64,000 nucleotides of DNA from DAITQM01 sp036832975 (GTDB lineage Bacteria; Pseudomonadota; Gammaproteobacteria; Xanthomonadales; Wenzhouxiangellaceae): assembly GCA_036832975.1 (NCBI GenBank), contig DAITQM010000003.1, positions 1 through 64,000 on the forward strand, read 5' to 3'. The stretch's first letter is position 1; each line of letters begins with the position of its first letter. Below are positions 43,770 through 51,792 of the stretch, one piece after another. The notes under the pieces are model-generated. The model did not search any database, was not told the DNA's origin, and worked only from the letters and a program-made list of their open reading frames with translations. The position numbers and the translations under genes are program-made.

Positions 43770-43816
43770 GCATGTCCTCTCGCTGGCGCCCCCCAAGCTC
43801 CAGGGCCCTCTTGTCC

Positions 43817-43894
43817 GCCCAACGCTCGGGCTCAGCCGACCCGATAACGCGCCAGCGTTTTTTTGGGGTCGGCTGAAGTCCATTGTTGTTAGGC
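43817..43894 (-). other. Integron attC recombination site
   Basis: 78 bp. On the minus strand it begins GCCTAAC (43894-43888) and ends GTTGGGC (43823-43817), the inverse core and core sites of attC. Inside them, CAGCCGACCCC and GGGTCGGCTGA form the imperfect L/R arms, and a central palindromic region folds on itself. The DUF805 gene stop lies immediately upstream, as for a cassette gene and its attC. Confidence 0.85.
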
Positions 43895-43896
43895 GA

Positions 43897-44268
43897 TTAT
43901 ACCGTTGTCTCTTTTGGATTAGGGCCAAATTGATTCTGCCCAGGATTACTATCTTGCACCATGAATACAAGCAATACAATAGCGCCAATCAGTGGAATTA
44001 AAGCAATAAGTAACCACCAGCCACTGCGGTCAGTATCATGAAGCCTCCGCACAGCTACTGCAATTGCAGGTATTAAAACTGCCAGCGCATAAATACCGCT
44101 TAGTAGCCCAATACCATCTTCGATGCTATAAGTTCCAGTGCCTAAATCAATAATCCCTAATATGATAGAGACGATGATATTGAACAAGACGAAATACCAA
44201 TATTCTTTTCTTCTTGCTCGTCCGCTAAAGACAGCATACTTTTTCAAAACTTCAAAATACCAATTCAT
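43897..44268 (-). CDS. DUF805 membrane protein (integron gene cassette)
   Basis: This 123-residue protein has the DUF805 pattern: YFEVLKKYAVFSGRARRKEY followed by WYFVLFNIIVSIILG, then LIPAIAVAVRRLHDTDRSGW and WLLIALIPLIGAIVLL. It has about four membrane helices. Its DNA is clearly more AT-rich than its neighbours, as is usual for cassettes. It is bounded by an attI-type core upstream (44332-44338) and attC downstream, so it is the first cassette of a small integron. Function unknown. Confidence 0.9.
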   Translation of the reverse strand: MNWYFEVLKKYAVFSGRARRKEYWYFVLFNIIVSIILGIIDLGTGTYSIEDGIGLLSGIYALAVLIPAIAVAVRRLHDTDRSGWWLLIALIPLIGAIVLLVFMVQDSNPGQNQFGPNPKETTV

Positions 44269-44331
44269 ATCTTGCTCTCCTTCATTATTGACTCATGGTT
44301 TGATTAGCCTGGTAGTCGAGGCGTTTTCGTC

Positions 44332-44338
44332 GCCTAAC
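44332..44338 (-). other. Integron attI/cassette insertion core
   Basis: GTTAGGC on the minus strand, between the intI remnant and the first cassette gene, is the GTTRRRY core where IntI joins cassettes to attI. The full attI would extend toward 44400. With the attC core at 43823 it bounds one cassette of roughly 515 bp. The assignment rests on the core and on position. Confidence 0.6.
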
Positions 44339-44404
44339 TGCTGGCTTGGCATCCACGTTACGGAAAAGTACTGAATAAAAAAACAGTTCCAAGGAACGCA
44401 TCCC

Positions 44405-44872
44405 ATGAAAAAGCCCGCTGAGGCTTCCCCATTTTTGCGCAAGGTTCGTGATGTCATCCGCACACGTTATTACAGCATTCGCACCGAAGAAACTGACGTT
44501 CACTGGATCAAGCGCTTCATTCCCCATCACGGGAAACGCCATCCGGTCGAAATAGGGGAACTGGAAGTGGCGGCGTTTCTGAGCCACCTCGCCGTCCATC
44601 GGCGGGTGGCGCCGGCTACACAGAATCAAGCGCTCAACGCCTTGGTTTTTCTCTACAAGGCGGATCTCGAACGCCCCCTTGGCGATTGTACGGGCATCGT
44701 CTGCGCCAAGGGCCGCCAGCATCATCCGGACGTGACGATGGTGGTTTTTTTGGCTGCAAAAACGATTTTTGCTTTCACAATTCGCCTGATTTTGCGCCAG
44801 GTTAGCGATGATTGCAAGCTGCTAATACTGCAATGTTATAAATTAACCTATTATGGCGACTTCTTCAAGTAA
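44405..44872 (+). pseudogene. intI: Truncated integron integrase
   Basis: MKKPAEASPFLRKVRDVIRT, followed by RYYSIRTEETDVHWIKRFIP, HHGKRHPVEIGELEVAAFLS and HLAVHRRVAPATQNQALNAL then VFLYKADLERPLGD, is the N-terminal core-binding domain of an IntI tyrosine recombinase. Similarity fades after about residue 105 (near 44720). The rest of the frame is unrelated, and the catalytic R-H-R-Y region is missing. It is divergent from the cassette genes, the normal integron layout. The element can no longer move its own cassettes. Confidence 0.85.
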
Positions 44873-45067
44873 TTTGTGAGGTTAGCCATGGGATTGAGTC
44901 TGCAAGCGCGGTTTGAGAGGTATTGTGATGGCTGTGTGAACAAAAACGAAAACCAGGACCCATCACTCGCCGGAGAAGTCTGTTGCTGAACAATGATGAG
45001 TGTCAAGTTTCTGTTGACCTTAAAAGATTGACATCCACCGTAAAAGATGGCCATTCGCCACGTGCCA
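44873..45067. other. Intergenic stretch with possible IS debris
   Basis: No gene is supported. The segment 44990-45060 contains spaced TTGAC motifs (GTGTCAAGTTTCTGTTGACC, then AAGATTGACATCC) reminiscent of IS21-family ends, and a frame at about 44888 begins MGLSLQARFERYCDGCV, vaguely like an IS701-type transposase start. Either would explain the lost 3' half of intI. Both readings are weak. Confidence 0.25.
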
Positions 45068-45112
45068 TTGACGCAATCAGTTGTGACTCGTACAATGACT
45101 CATAATGAGTCA
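45068..45112 (+). promoter_or_regulatory. vapBC promoter with palindromic operator
   Basis: TTGACG (45068-45073) and TACAAT (45091-45096) are separated by exactly 17 nt. Directly downstream, TGACTCAT-A-ATGAGTCA (45096-45112) is a perfect 8-bp inverted repeat covering the expected transcription start. It is the probable autoregulatory site of the antitoxin complex. Confidence 0.75.
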
Positions 45113-45128
45113 CGATGAAGCGACCGTG

Positions 45129-45404
45129 ATGAACACCAAGACGCAACTCACAATCCGCGGGTTTGGCCCACAAATTGAGCAAGCGATCCGCAATCTTGCC
45201 GAACGCGAGGGGATCTCATTGAACCAGGCCGTACTTCGCCTTTTGCGGCGCGGCGCGGGACTGGCGCCCGACGAGCCGGATCAACCAAGCGTGATCGGCT
45301 CAACGCTAGATCACCTCGCGGGAACCTGGTCCGATACGGAGGCCGAGGCCATGGCGGAGGTCGAGAAGGACTTCGAACGCATCGATCCCGAGCTTTGGGC
45401 ATGA
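45129..45404 (+). CDS. vapB: VapB-type antitoxin (FitA-like RHH)
   Basis: This 91-residue protein starts MNTKTQLTIRGFGPQIEQAI, then RNLAEREGISLNQAVLRLLR, an RHH DNA-binding domain. A C-terminal tail rich in acidic residues ends DFERIDPELW. I prefer ATG 45129 over the in-frame ATG 45105, which lies within the operator and at the expected start of transcription. The stop overlaps the toxin start (ATGA). Confidence 0.85.
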   Translation: MNTKTQLTIRGFGPQIEQAIRNLAEREGISLNQAVLRLLRRGAGLAPDEPDQPSVIGSTLDHLAGTWSDTEAEAMAEVEKDFERIDPELWA

Positions 45405-45799
45405 AGATCCTGCTCGACACGAACGCCTACTCGGCGTTCAAACGCAACGACGAACGCATTCTCCACATCATCCGGCAAAGCGAGGCGATCGTCTTCTCAT
45501 CGATCGTCGGGGGCGAACTGCTTGCCGGATTCCATTGGGGCCGGCGCTTCGAGCGCAATCGTGAGGAGTTGCTTTCCTTTCTTGCGCACCCGCGAGTTCG
45601 CTTGGTCCCCGTGACGCTCACCACCGCGGACCGTTACGGCAGGATCTACCGCATGTTGCGGGCCAAGGGGACGCCGATTCCGGCCAATGACATGTGGGTC
45701 GCCGCGCAAGCCCTGGAGACCGGCGCCGAGCTGGTTTCCTTGGACAACCACTTCTCGTTCATTGATGGGTTGGCGCGGATCGATCTATCGGAGGCTTAG
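45401..45799 (+). CDS. vapC: VapC PIN-domain ribonuclease toxin
   Basis: This 132-residue protein begins MKILLDTNAYSAFKRND (first acidic residue of the PIN site). It has SSIVGGELLAGFHWG (conserved Glu) and IPANDMWVAAQALETGAELV with the second Asp, then SLDNHFSFIDGL (third Asp). It should cleave specific RNAs, commonly initiator tRNA or rRNA. It is coupled to the antitoxin by a 4-nt overlap. Confidence 0.9.
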   Translation: MKILLDTNAYSAFKRNDERILHIIRQSEAIVFSSIVGGELLAGFHWGRRFERNREELLSFLAHPRVRLVPVTLTTADRYGRIYRMLRAKGTPIPANDMWVAAQALETGAELVSLDNHFSFIDGLARIDLSEA

Positions 45800-45879
45800 T
45801 GCCGCTACGCCACTGGGCGAGAGCATGGTCCTTGATTGCGTTTGGATTGAAGATTGCCCCCGCTGGCGAAGAAGGGTTT

Positions 45880-45950
45880 GGATTGAGCTTGCCCTACCCC
45901 GCTGGCGGGGAAGTCCATCTTCTCCCCCCGCTTGCGCGAGGGAGGGGCTG
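45880..45950. repeat. REP-like GC-rich palindromes
   Basis: CCCTACCCCGCTGGCGGGG and, 15 nt on, CCCCCCGCTTGCGCGAGGG form two GC hairpins resembling those at 20461-20545. They occupy part of the 338-bp gap between vapC and the DUF1778 gene. The rest of that gap up to the promoter at 46081 has no feature I can support. Confidence 0.45.
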
Positions 45951-46080
45951 GGTTCGAGCGATCGTTGTGTGGGTTTACGCTTTATGCAAGGCTCAATAGC
46001 GCGGTTGCTCTTTTCTGGTCGTTTAGCTAAATTCAGCGTGGCAGGGGCCGTGGGCCGTGCCAATCAAGATTGGATCGGTG

Positions 46081-46116
46081 TTGACATTCTGGTATTGTAC
46101 GGATATAGTCCGTACA
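46081..46116 (+). promoter_or_regulatory. Promoter and operator of DUF1778-GNAT module
   Basis: TTGACA (46081-46086) and TATAGT (46104-46109) have a 17-nt spacer, a near-consensus sigma-70 promoter. TGTACGGA and TCCGTACA (46096-46103, 46109-46116) form a perfect 8-bp inverted repeat centred on the -10 box. Binding by the antitoxin would block the promoter directly. Confidence 0.85.
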
Positions 46117-46137
46117 CCGATACACCAGGAGCACGGC

Positions 46138-46416
46138 ATGGCCGGAACCACAGGGGTCCGTGAAGACAGAATCGAATTGCGGGCGACTCGCGAGGAAAAA
46201 CGGCTTGTGGCGGCCGCTGCCGCGTATGAGCGGCTGGACATCACCAGTTTCATCATGCGTAACGTCTTACCTACCGCCCGCGCGGTCGTGGACCGGGCCG
46301 AGCGCATCGTGCTCAGCGAACGCGATACCAGACGCGTGCTGGAACTGCTGGATAACCCACCCGAGCCGACACCGGCCCTGTTGGCTGCCGCGCAACGCCG
46401 AACCGCCCGAACCTGA
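46138..46416 (+). CDS. DUF1778 antitoxin (TacA-like)
   Basis: This 92-residue protein starts at ATG 46138 with AGGAG upstream. REDRIELRATREEKRLVAAA followed by AAYERLDITSFIMRNVLPTA is the DUF1778 RHH domain. LSERDTRRVLELLDNPPEPT is the toxin-binding tail with the usual proline-rich end. It neutralises the GNAT toxin behind it and represses through the palindrome at 46096-46116. Confidence 0.9.
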   Translation: MAGTTGVREDRIELRATREEKRLVAAAAAYERLDITSFIMRNVLPTARAVVDRAERIVLSERDTRRVLELLDNPPEPTPALLAAAQRRTART

Positions 46417-46424
46417 ACCTGCCC

Positions 46425-46949
46425 GTGCAGTGGCGCGAGGAGCCCATCGGCCGGCATCACCATCGCAAGCGTTTCGATTGCGGGGCAGTCGAACTCAACG
46501 AATACCTCGCTCGCTACGCCCGGCAAAATCACGAATCGGGTGGCGCAAAGACTTTCGTCGCCGTACCGCCCGCAGAACCTGCCGCTATTCTGGGGTTTTA
46601 TTCGATCAGTCCAGGCGCGATCGAATTCGCTCGCCTGCCCGCGAACCTGACCAGAAATCTCGGCCGCTATGACGTGCCGATCTTTCGTCTCGGGCGTCTG
46701 GCCGTGGACCTGACCGTGCAAGGCCAGGGACTGGGCGGCGACCTTCTGCTGGCGGCCGGTAAACGGGCGCTGGCCGTCGCGGCGGAAGTCGGCGGCATCG
46801 CCCTGGCGATCGATGCGCGGGACGACACCGCGTCCCGCTGGTATTTAAGGTTCGGCGCCTTGCCGCTGTTGGACGACCCACTCAAGCTCATCCTGCCGCT
46901 CAGCGTGATTGCAAGGGCGATCGTCATCGCCGGCAAGCGGCGAAAGTGA
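46425..46949 (+). CDS. GNAT acetyltransferase toxin (TacT/AtaT-like)
   Basis: This 174-residue protein starts at GTG 46425. It carries FDCGAVELNEYLARYARQNH, AILGFYSISPGAIEFARLPA, the acetyl-CoA loop PIFRLGRLAVDLTVQGQGLG-GDLLL, and ALAIDARDDTASRWYLRFG. This matches the toxins that acetylate charged aminoacyl-tRNA. It follows its antitoxin by 8 nt and converges on the ATPase operon with a 37-bp gap. Confidence 0.9.
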   Translation: MQWREEPIGRHHHRKRFDCGAVELNEYLARYARQNHESGGAKTFVAVPPAEPAAILGFYSISPGAIEFARLPANLTRNLGRYDVPIFRLGRLAVDLTVQGQGLGGDLLLAAGKRALAVAAEVGGIALAIDARDDTASRWYLRFGALPLLDDPLKLILPLSVIARAIVIAGKRRK

Positions 46950-46986
46950 GGCGCAGACGGGGGCGAAAAAGCTATACAGGATGCGG

Positions 46987-47604
46987 TTATCCACGCCGCC
47001 CCGCCAAATGCACGCGAACGGCCTCTTCTTGATCCTGCTCTTCGAGGGCGTTTTCGAGCGCCCGTTCGGTGGCTTTCAGTTCGGGGAGGACGACTTTTTC
47101 CAGAGCGCGGACCCGCCGCTGCGTGCGCTGGTATTCGGCGTCCAGGCGCCGCAGGGCCGTGACTTCAGCGGCGAGTGCCGCGCCGGCGGCGAGTAGTGCC
47201 GCATGGCGGTTGGCCAGGGCGGCGACCTCGGGGCGGGCGGTCGGCGGTGGATAAACGGTCCGCGGATCGGCCGTGGCGACCGCTTTGGCAGAGGGCAGCG
47301 CGACACCGAGAAAGGAATGCAGCTTAAGCTCGATATCGCAAGCGCCGTTCAGCAGTGGTGGATAAACTTGCAATTCCTCGAGGCCGCAACGGCGGAGTGC
47401 CTGGCGTAACGCGTCGCCGGCCGCCGCCTCCAGGGCGGAAAACTCGGCCCGCTGCCGGGCGTATGCGGCGATCCGGATGAGCAGTTCGCGGGCCAGCAGA
47501 ATGCGCTTTTCTTCGAGGAAGCGATGCCCTTCCTCGACCACCTCGCGCTCGCGGCGCAACTCCAGCCACGCAGCACGCGAAGCGCTGGATTCACCCACCG
47601 GCAT
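46987..47604 (-). CDS. ntpD: A/V-type ATPase subunit D (central stalk)
   Basis: This 205-residue, largely coiled-coil protein has RREREVVEEGHRFLEEKRIL at the N-terminus and DAEYQRTQRRVRALEKVVLP, followed by ELKATERALENAL, at the C-terminus, the hallmark of V-type subunit D. It is the rotating axle inside the A3B3 head. It is the last gene of the operon, overlapping subunit B by 14 nt. Confidence 0.92.
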   Translation of the reverse strand: MPVGESSASRAAWLELRREREVVEEGHRFLEEKRILLARELLIRIAAYARQRAEFSALEAAAGDALRQALRRCGLEELQVYPPLLNGACDIELKLHSFLGVALPSAKAVATADPRTVYPPPTARPEVAALANRHAALLAAGAALAAEVTALRRLDAEYQRTQRRVRALEKVVLPELKATERALENALEEQDQEEAVRVHLAGRRG

Positions 47605-49051
47605 CCTCCCCGGCGGCCGCGTGATAGCGTTGGATCTGCGCGTCGCTCAAGCGGTTGAGTTCGGCCGCCGGCAGCAGGCGCAACACCGCCCAGCCGAGGT
47701 CCATGCTGTGTTCGAGCGAGCGCGGCTCGCGCTGCGCGATCAACCGCCGTTCGAAAGCCTCGCCAAATTTTAGATAAATTTTATCGTCCGGCGCTAGACC
47801 CTCCTCGCCGACCACGCCGGCTAAAAGGCGGACGTGGCGGGTGCGGGCGTATGCGGCGTAAAGCTGCGCCGCCAGCGACGGGTGATCGACATGGGTATAG
47901 CCTTCTCCGGTACCTTGGTCGATCAGACGCGACAGGCTGGGCAGCACGGCGATCGGCGGCGAGATGCCCTGGCGGTCCAGAACCCGGTCGAGCACGATCT
48001 GTCCCTCGGTGATGTAACCGGTGAGGTCGGGGATCGGGTGCGTGATGTCGTCGCTGGGCATGGTCAGGATCGGCATCTGAGTCAGCGAGCCGGCGATGCC
48101 GGCAAGCCGCCCGGCGCGTTCGAACAGCGACGCCAGGTCCGAGTACATATAACCGGGATAGCCCTTGCGCGCCGGAATCTCGCCGTGGCCGGCCGAGACT
48201 TCGCGCAGCGCTTCGCAATACTGGGTCATATCGGTCATCACGACCAGCACGTGCCGGCCTTCGCTGAACGCCAGATATTCGGCGGCGGTCAGCGCATAGC
48301 GCGGCGCGAGCAGCCGCTGGGCGCTCGATTCGCCGGCCAGATTCAAAAACATGACGGTGCGATTCAGGGCGCCGCTTTCCTCCATCGCCTGGCGAAACAA
48401 CGCGGCGGTGTGGTGCGAGACGCCGATGCCGGCGAAGACCACGGCGAACTCGCCCGCGGCCGCCCCGAGCAGCCGGGCGTGGCGCGCGATCTGCACCGCG
48501 AGGCGGTCGTGGGGCAGGCCGCCGCCAGAAAACAGCGGCAATTTCTGGCCGCGCACCAAGCTGTTCAAAAGGTCGATCGCGGTGACCCCGGTCTCGATGA
48601 AATCGACCGGCAACTCGCGCTGGACCGGGTTGATCGGCAGGCCGCCGACCGGCCGCTCTTCGTTGCCGGCCACCGGTGGCCCGCCGTCGAGCGGCGTGCC
48701 GGTGCCGTCGAAAATGCGGCCGAGGATCCCGGGGCCGACGCCGAAGGTCAACGGCGTTCCCAGAAAACGGACGCGCAAACCGCGCAGCGGCAAATCCCTC
48801 GTCGCTTCGTGGATATCGACGACGATGCGTTCGCGGTCGATCGCCACCACTCGTCCGAGGCGGGCGGCGCCAGTCGAATCGAGCACTTCCACCGCGTCGT
48901 TGAGCCCGCAGGCGATGTCACGGCTGAGGGCGAGCAGCGGTCCTTCGAGGCTGAGCGCCGCATCTTCGAGCAGCACATCGGCGACGAGGCCGGGAGCGCT
49001 GTCCGGCGCCGCGGCCGGCGGCGGCTCGTCGCTCAGGTCTTTACGTCTCAC
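47591..49051 (-). CDS. ntpB: A/V-type ATPase subunit B (regulatory)
   Basis: This 486-residue protein contains IETGVTAIDLLNSLVRGQKL, then PLFSGGGLPHDRLAVQIARH, where the P-loop is degenerate, as in B subunits. PILTMPSDDITHPIPDLTGY, then ITEGQIVLDR, is diagnostic. I set the start at GTG 49051 because GGAGA precedes it and it overlaps the subunit A stop. An upstream frame is open to 49078. Confidence 0.94.
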   Translation of the reverse strand: MRRKDLSDEPPPAAAPDSAPGLVADVLLEDAALSLEGPLLALSRDIACGLNDAVEVLDSTGAARLGRVVAIDRERIVVDIHEATRDLPLRGLRVRFLGTPLTFGVGPGILGRIFDGTGTPLDGGPPVAGNEERPVGGLPINPVQRELPVDFIETGVTAIDLLNSLVRGQKLPLFSGGGLPHDRLAVQIARHARLLGAAAGEFAVVFAGIGVSHHTAALFRQAMEESGALNRTVMFLNLAGESSAQRLLAPRYALTAAEYLAFSEGRHVLVVMTDMTQYCEALREVSAGHGEIPARKGYPGYMYSDLASLFERAGRLAGIAGSLTQMPILTMPSDDITHPIPDLTGYITEGQIVLDRVLDRQGISPPIAVLPSLSRLIDQGTGEGYTHVDHPSLAAQLYAAYARTRHVRLLAGVVGEEGLAPDDKIYLKFGEAFERRLIAQREPRSLEHSMDLGWAVLRLLPAAELNRLSDAQIQRYHAAAGEDAGG

Positions 49052-50840
49052 TGTTCGTCTCCGTTGCGCCCGCCGCACCCTCCCCGTTCTGGTGTCGATG
49101 CAAAGCGGCCAGCGCTGTGTCGATTTCGGCGAGCAGCGCGTGCAGCCGTTCGACTTCGTCGTTGCCGATTTCCTCGCCCATGCGCCGCAGACGGCGGAGC
49201 AGCGGTAAGGCGGCGATCTCGTCGACCGTCGCCCCGGCGGCCAAGGCGTCTCCAGAAGCTTCGACGAAGCGCATCAAGGTGCGCAGCATCGCGCCCTGCC
49301 GCTCCGGGGCGCAATAGGCGTCGGTTTTGGAGAAGGCCGATTGACGCAAAAACGCCTCGCCGGCCAGTTCGGCATTGAGCAGAGCCAGCCGTTGCTCCGG
49401 CGGCAGGGCGTCTTTGCCGACGATCCGCGCCATGCGTTCGAGGTGAACCTGACCTTCGAGCAGTTGCAGAAGCTGCCGGCGGTGACTCTCCCATTCGGGG
49501 TAGCCTTTTTCCCGCCACCAAGGCACGAGATCGCCGGCATCTTCGGAATAGGCGAGGAGCGGATGGATCGCGGGGTAGAAACGGGCCCGCGCCCGGTCAC
49601 GGTCGAGCGGCCAGAAACAGCGGACGTTGCGCTGGGTGTACAGCGTCACCGGCTCGGAAAAATCGCCGCCCGGCGGGCTCACCGCACCGATCAACGTCAC
49701 CGATCCGTCGCTGCCAGCCAAGGTCTCGACGCGCCCGGCGCGTTCGTAGAACTCGGCCTTGCGGCTGCCGAGGTAGGCGGGGTAACCGGCTTCGGCGGGC
49801 AATTCGCCGAGGCGACCGGAGATTTCTCTGAGCGCTTCGGCCCAGCGGCTCGTCGAGTCGGCCAGGACGGCAACGTCGTAGCCCATGTCGCGGAAATATT
49901 CGGCGACCGTGACGCCGGTATAAATGCTCGCCTCGCGCGCCGCGACCGGCATATTCGAGATATTGGCGATAATGATCGACCGCTCGCTGAGCGGCCGGCC
50001 GGTGCGCGGATCGGACAAGCGCGGAAATTCGTGCAGCACTTCGGCCATTTCGTTGCCGCGTTCGCCGCAACCGACGTAAATGATGATATCGGCGTCACAC
50101 CATTTAGCCACGGATTGCTGCAATATCGTTTTGCCGGTGCCGAAACCGCCGGGCATCGCGGCGCTGCCGCCGCGCCGCACGGGAAACAGGCTGTCCATCA
50201 GGCGCTGGCCGGTGATCAACGGCGCTGCACCTGGCAGGCGGCGGCGGATCGGGCGCGGCACACGCACCGCCCAGCGCTGCGCCATTGCCACCGCATGCTC
50301 GGCGCCGCTCGGATCGCGAATGGTGCACACCGTTTCGTCTTCGCGATAACGGCCGGGCGTGGCGACCGCGATCACTTCACCGGTCAGGGCGGGCGGCAGC
50401 AGGCAGTGTGGGCGAACCCCGTCTCCGCTGCCGGCGGTGCCGAACACGGCACCGCCGTTAAGCTGTTCGCCGCCTTTCACGAGCGGCGTAAAAAGTACTT
50501 CGCGCGGCGGGGCAACGTGCCGACCAGGCCGGATATACGCCGCCCCGCCCCCGGTCAACGGCCGCAGCAAGCCGTCGAAAATCCCACCCAGCAGGCCGGG
50601 GCCGAGCATTACTGAAAGCGGCAGGCCGCTGCCGTGCACCTGATCGTCGAGGCGCAGCCCGGTCGTGTCCTCGAATACCTGGACGACGATTTCGTCACCC
50701 ACGAGGCGCAGTACTTCGCCGCGCAGCGCCGCCTCGCCGACCGTCACCGCCTCGTTGATCCGGAACGCGGCGCGCGTTTCGGCCCGCACCACCGGCCCGG
50801 CGATCTCGACGATGCGTGCCGTTCCCGGTGTACCGTTCAT
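49041..50840 (-). CDS. ntpA: A/V-type ATPase catalytic subunit A
   Basis: This 599-residue protein has the catalytic P-loop MPGGFGTGKTILQQSVAKWC and YVGCGERGNEMAEVLHEF. It has SRWAEALREISGRLGELPAE and AEAGYPAYLGSRKAEFYERA. The non-homologous region unique to A subunits is present before the P-loop. It hydrolyses or makes ATP. The ATG at 50840 overlaps the subunit E stop. Confidence 0.95.
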   Translation of the reverse strand: MNGTPGTARIVEIAGPVVRAETRAAFRINEAVTVGEAALRGEVLRLVGDEIVVQVFEDTTGLRLDDQVHGSGLPLSVMLGPGLLGGIFDGLLRPLTGGGAAYIRPGRHVAPPREVLFTPLVKGGEQLNGGAVFGTAGSGDGVRPHCLLPPALTGEVIAVATPGRYREDETVCTIRDPSGAEHAVAMAQRWAVRVPRPIRRRLPGAAPLITGQRLMDSLFPVRRGGSAAMPGGFGTGKTILQQSVAKWCDADIIIYVGCGERGNEMAEVLHEFPRLSDPRTGRPLSERSIIIANISNMPVAAREASIYTGVTVAEYFRDMGYDVAVLADSTSRWAEALREISGRLGELPAEAGYPAYLGSRKAEFYERAGRVETLAGSDGSVTLIGAVSPPGGDFSEPVTLYTQRNVRCFWPLDRDRARARFYPAIHPLLAYSEDAGDLVPWWREKGYPEWESHRRQLLQLLEGQVHLERMARIVGKDALPPEQRLALLNAELAGEAFLRQSAFSKTDAYCAPERQGAMLRTLMRFVEASGDALAAGATVDEIAALPLLRRLRRMGEEIGNDEVERLHALLAEIDTALAALHRHQNGEGAAGATETNSET

Positions 50841-51496
50841 ACCGCCGGCCCGGCGGGCGACGCCGCGAGTTCGGCCAACAGCCGGCCGGCGATGCGGGCC
50901 CGGCGCGCTGCCAGACCGGCCGGTGTCGCGTCGATCAGGGCCCGCCCGGCGCGGATCCGGTAGCCGGCCTCGAGAGCGGATCGCGGTTTCCATTCGAGAT
51001 GCAACGCCGGCCGTGCGGCGCGCAACTCGGTCAACAGATCTCCGGCTTCGGTGCGCCGCCAATCGGTCGGGTATTCGACAAGCCACTGTTCGGCGAGCAG
51101 CGATCGTTGGGCCGCGCTGAAGGCCAGCCGCAGCCATGCGATGCGGGCCGCAGGCGCCGCCTTCCAGCACGCGATGAGCGCCTGTTCGAGCTGTTGCACA
51201 CCTTGTTCGGCCTGCGCCCAGCGCCCAGCGAGACAGCGGCGGCGAAATTGCGCCTCGCCCCGCGCGCGTTCGGCATCGACCACCGCCTGCGCCAGATGTC
51301 GTTCGCGGCGCCGCACCTGCCGCAACAGCACTACGGCCCGGCGGCGGGCCGCCGTCACGATCGCCGCCGCCTGCGCCGCGGCGGCCGCCAGCACTGCCGT
51401 ACTGCGTTGCTCGCATTCCGTCTGGATATGGGCTTCCAACGCCCGGACCGACGCTTCGTCGTGCCGCTCCGCCGGTGGCATGCGACGCGGTTTCAT
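50837..51496 (-). CDS. ntpE: A/V-type ATPase subunit E-like peripheral stalk protein
   Basis: This 219-residue protein starts at ATG 51496 (MKPRRMPPAERHDEAS). The N-terminal half is a long charged/alanine helix (RALEAHIQTECEQRSTAVLA, then AAAAQAAAIVTAARRRAVVL). The C-terminal half is globular (RPALHLEWKPRSALEAGYRI). Sequence similarity to E is weak, so the call rests on position between F and A, on length and on the helical start. It would join the stator. Confidence 0.7.
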   Translation of the reverse strand: MKPRRMPPAERHDEASVRALEAHIQTECEQRSTAVLAAAAAQAAAIVTAARRRAVVLLRQVRRRERHLAQAVVDAERARGEAQFRRRCLAGRWAQAEQGVQQLEQALIACWKAAPAARIAWLRLAFSAAQRSLLAEQWLVEYPTDWRRTEAGDLLTELRAARPALHLEWKPRSALEAGYRIRAGRALIDATPAGLAARRARIAGRLLAELAASPAGPAV

Positions 51497-51792
51497 GCGC
51501 CGACTCCGAGCCGGCGGCGCAGCACCGCCGCCAGATCGGCCGGCGGCTCGCAACCGGCGGCATCGGTCACGACCAGCACCAGCGGGGCACAAGCCGCCTG
51601 CGCCCGTTCGATCGTCCCGGCGGGAAGATGGCGCGCCGCGCCGGCGGTCATCAACACCAGCGGCGCTCCGGAAGCGCACGCCCGCTCGAACTCGGCCGCC
51701 GTCGCGGCCGGCGAAGGCGTGACGATCCGCGCGCCGGCCAACCGATAGCCCACGGCCGTCCATTCGTCGCCGATCAATACCGGCGCATCCAT
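51493..51792 (-). CDS. ntpF: A/V-type ATPase subunit F
   Basis: This 99-residue protein begins VLIGDEWTAVGYRLAGARIV, the CheY-like fold start of subunit F, and ends in a flexible helical tail (ADLAAVLRRRLGVGA). PLVLVVTDAAGC is the third strand. It binds the D axle. Its ATG overlaps the subunit K stop (TGATG), and its stop overlaps the subunit E start. Confidence 0.85.
   Translation of the reverse strand: MDAPVLIGDEWTAVGYRLAGARIVTPSPAATAAEFERACASGAPLVLMTAGAARHLPAGTIERAQAACAPLVLVVTDAAGCEPPADLAAVLRRRLGVGA

Noticed and set aside
44888..45060. IS701-like transposase start and IS21-like end sequences
   Set aside because: Similarity is limited to about 15 residues and short TTGAC motifs. It is kept only as a low-confidence note.
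50841..51563. Upstream extension of ATPase subunit A to 840 codons
   Set aside because: It overlaps subunit E in another frame, and subunit A homology begins at MNGTPGTARIVEIAGPVV near 50840.
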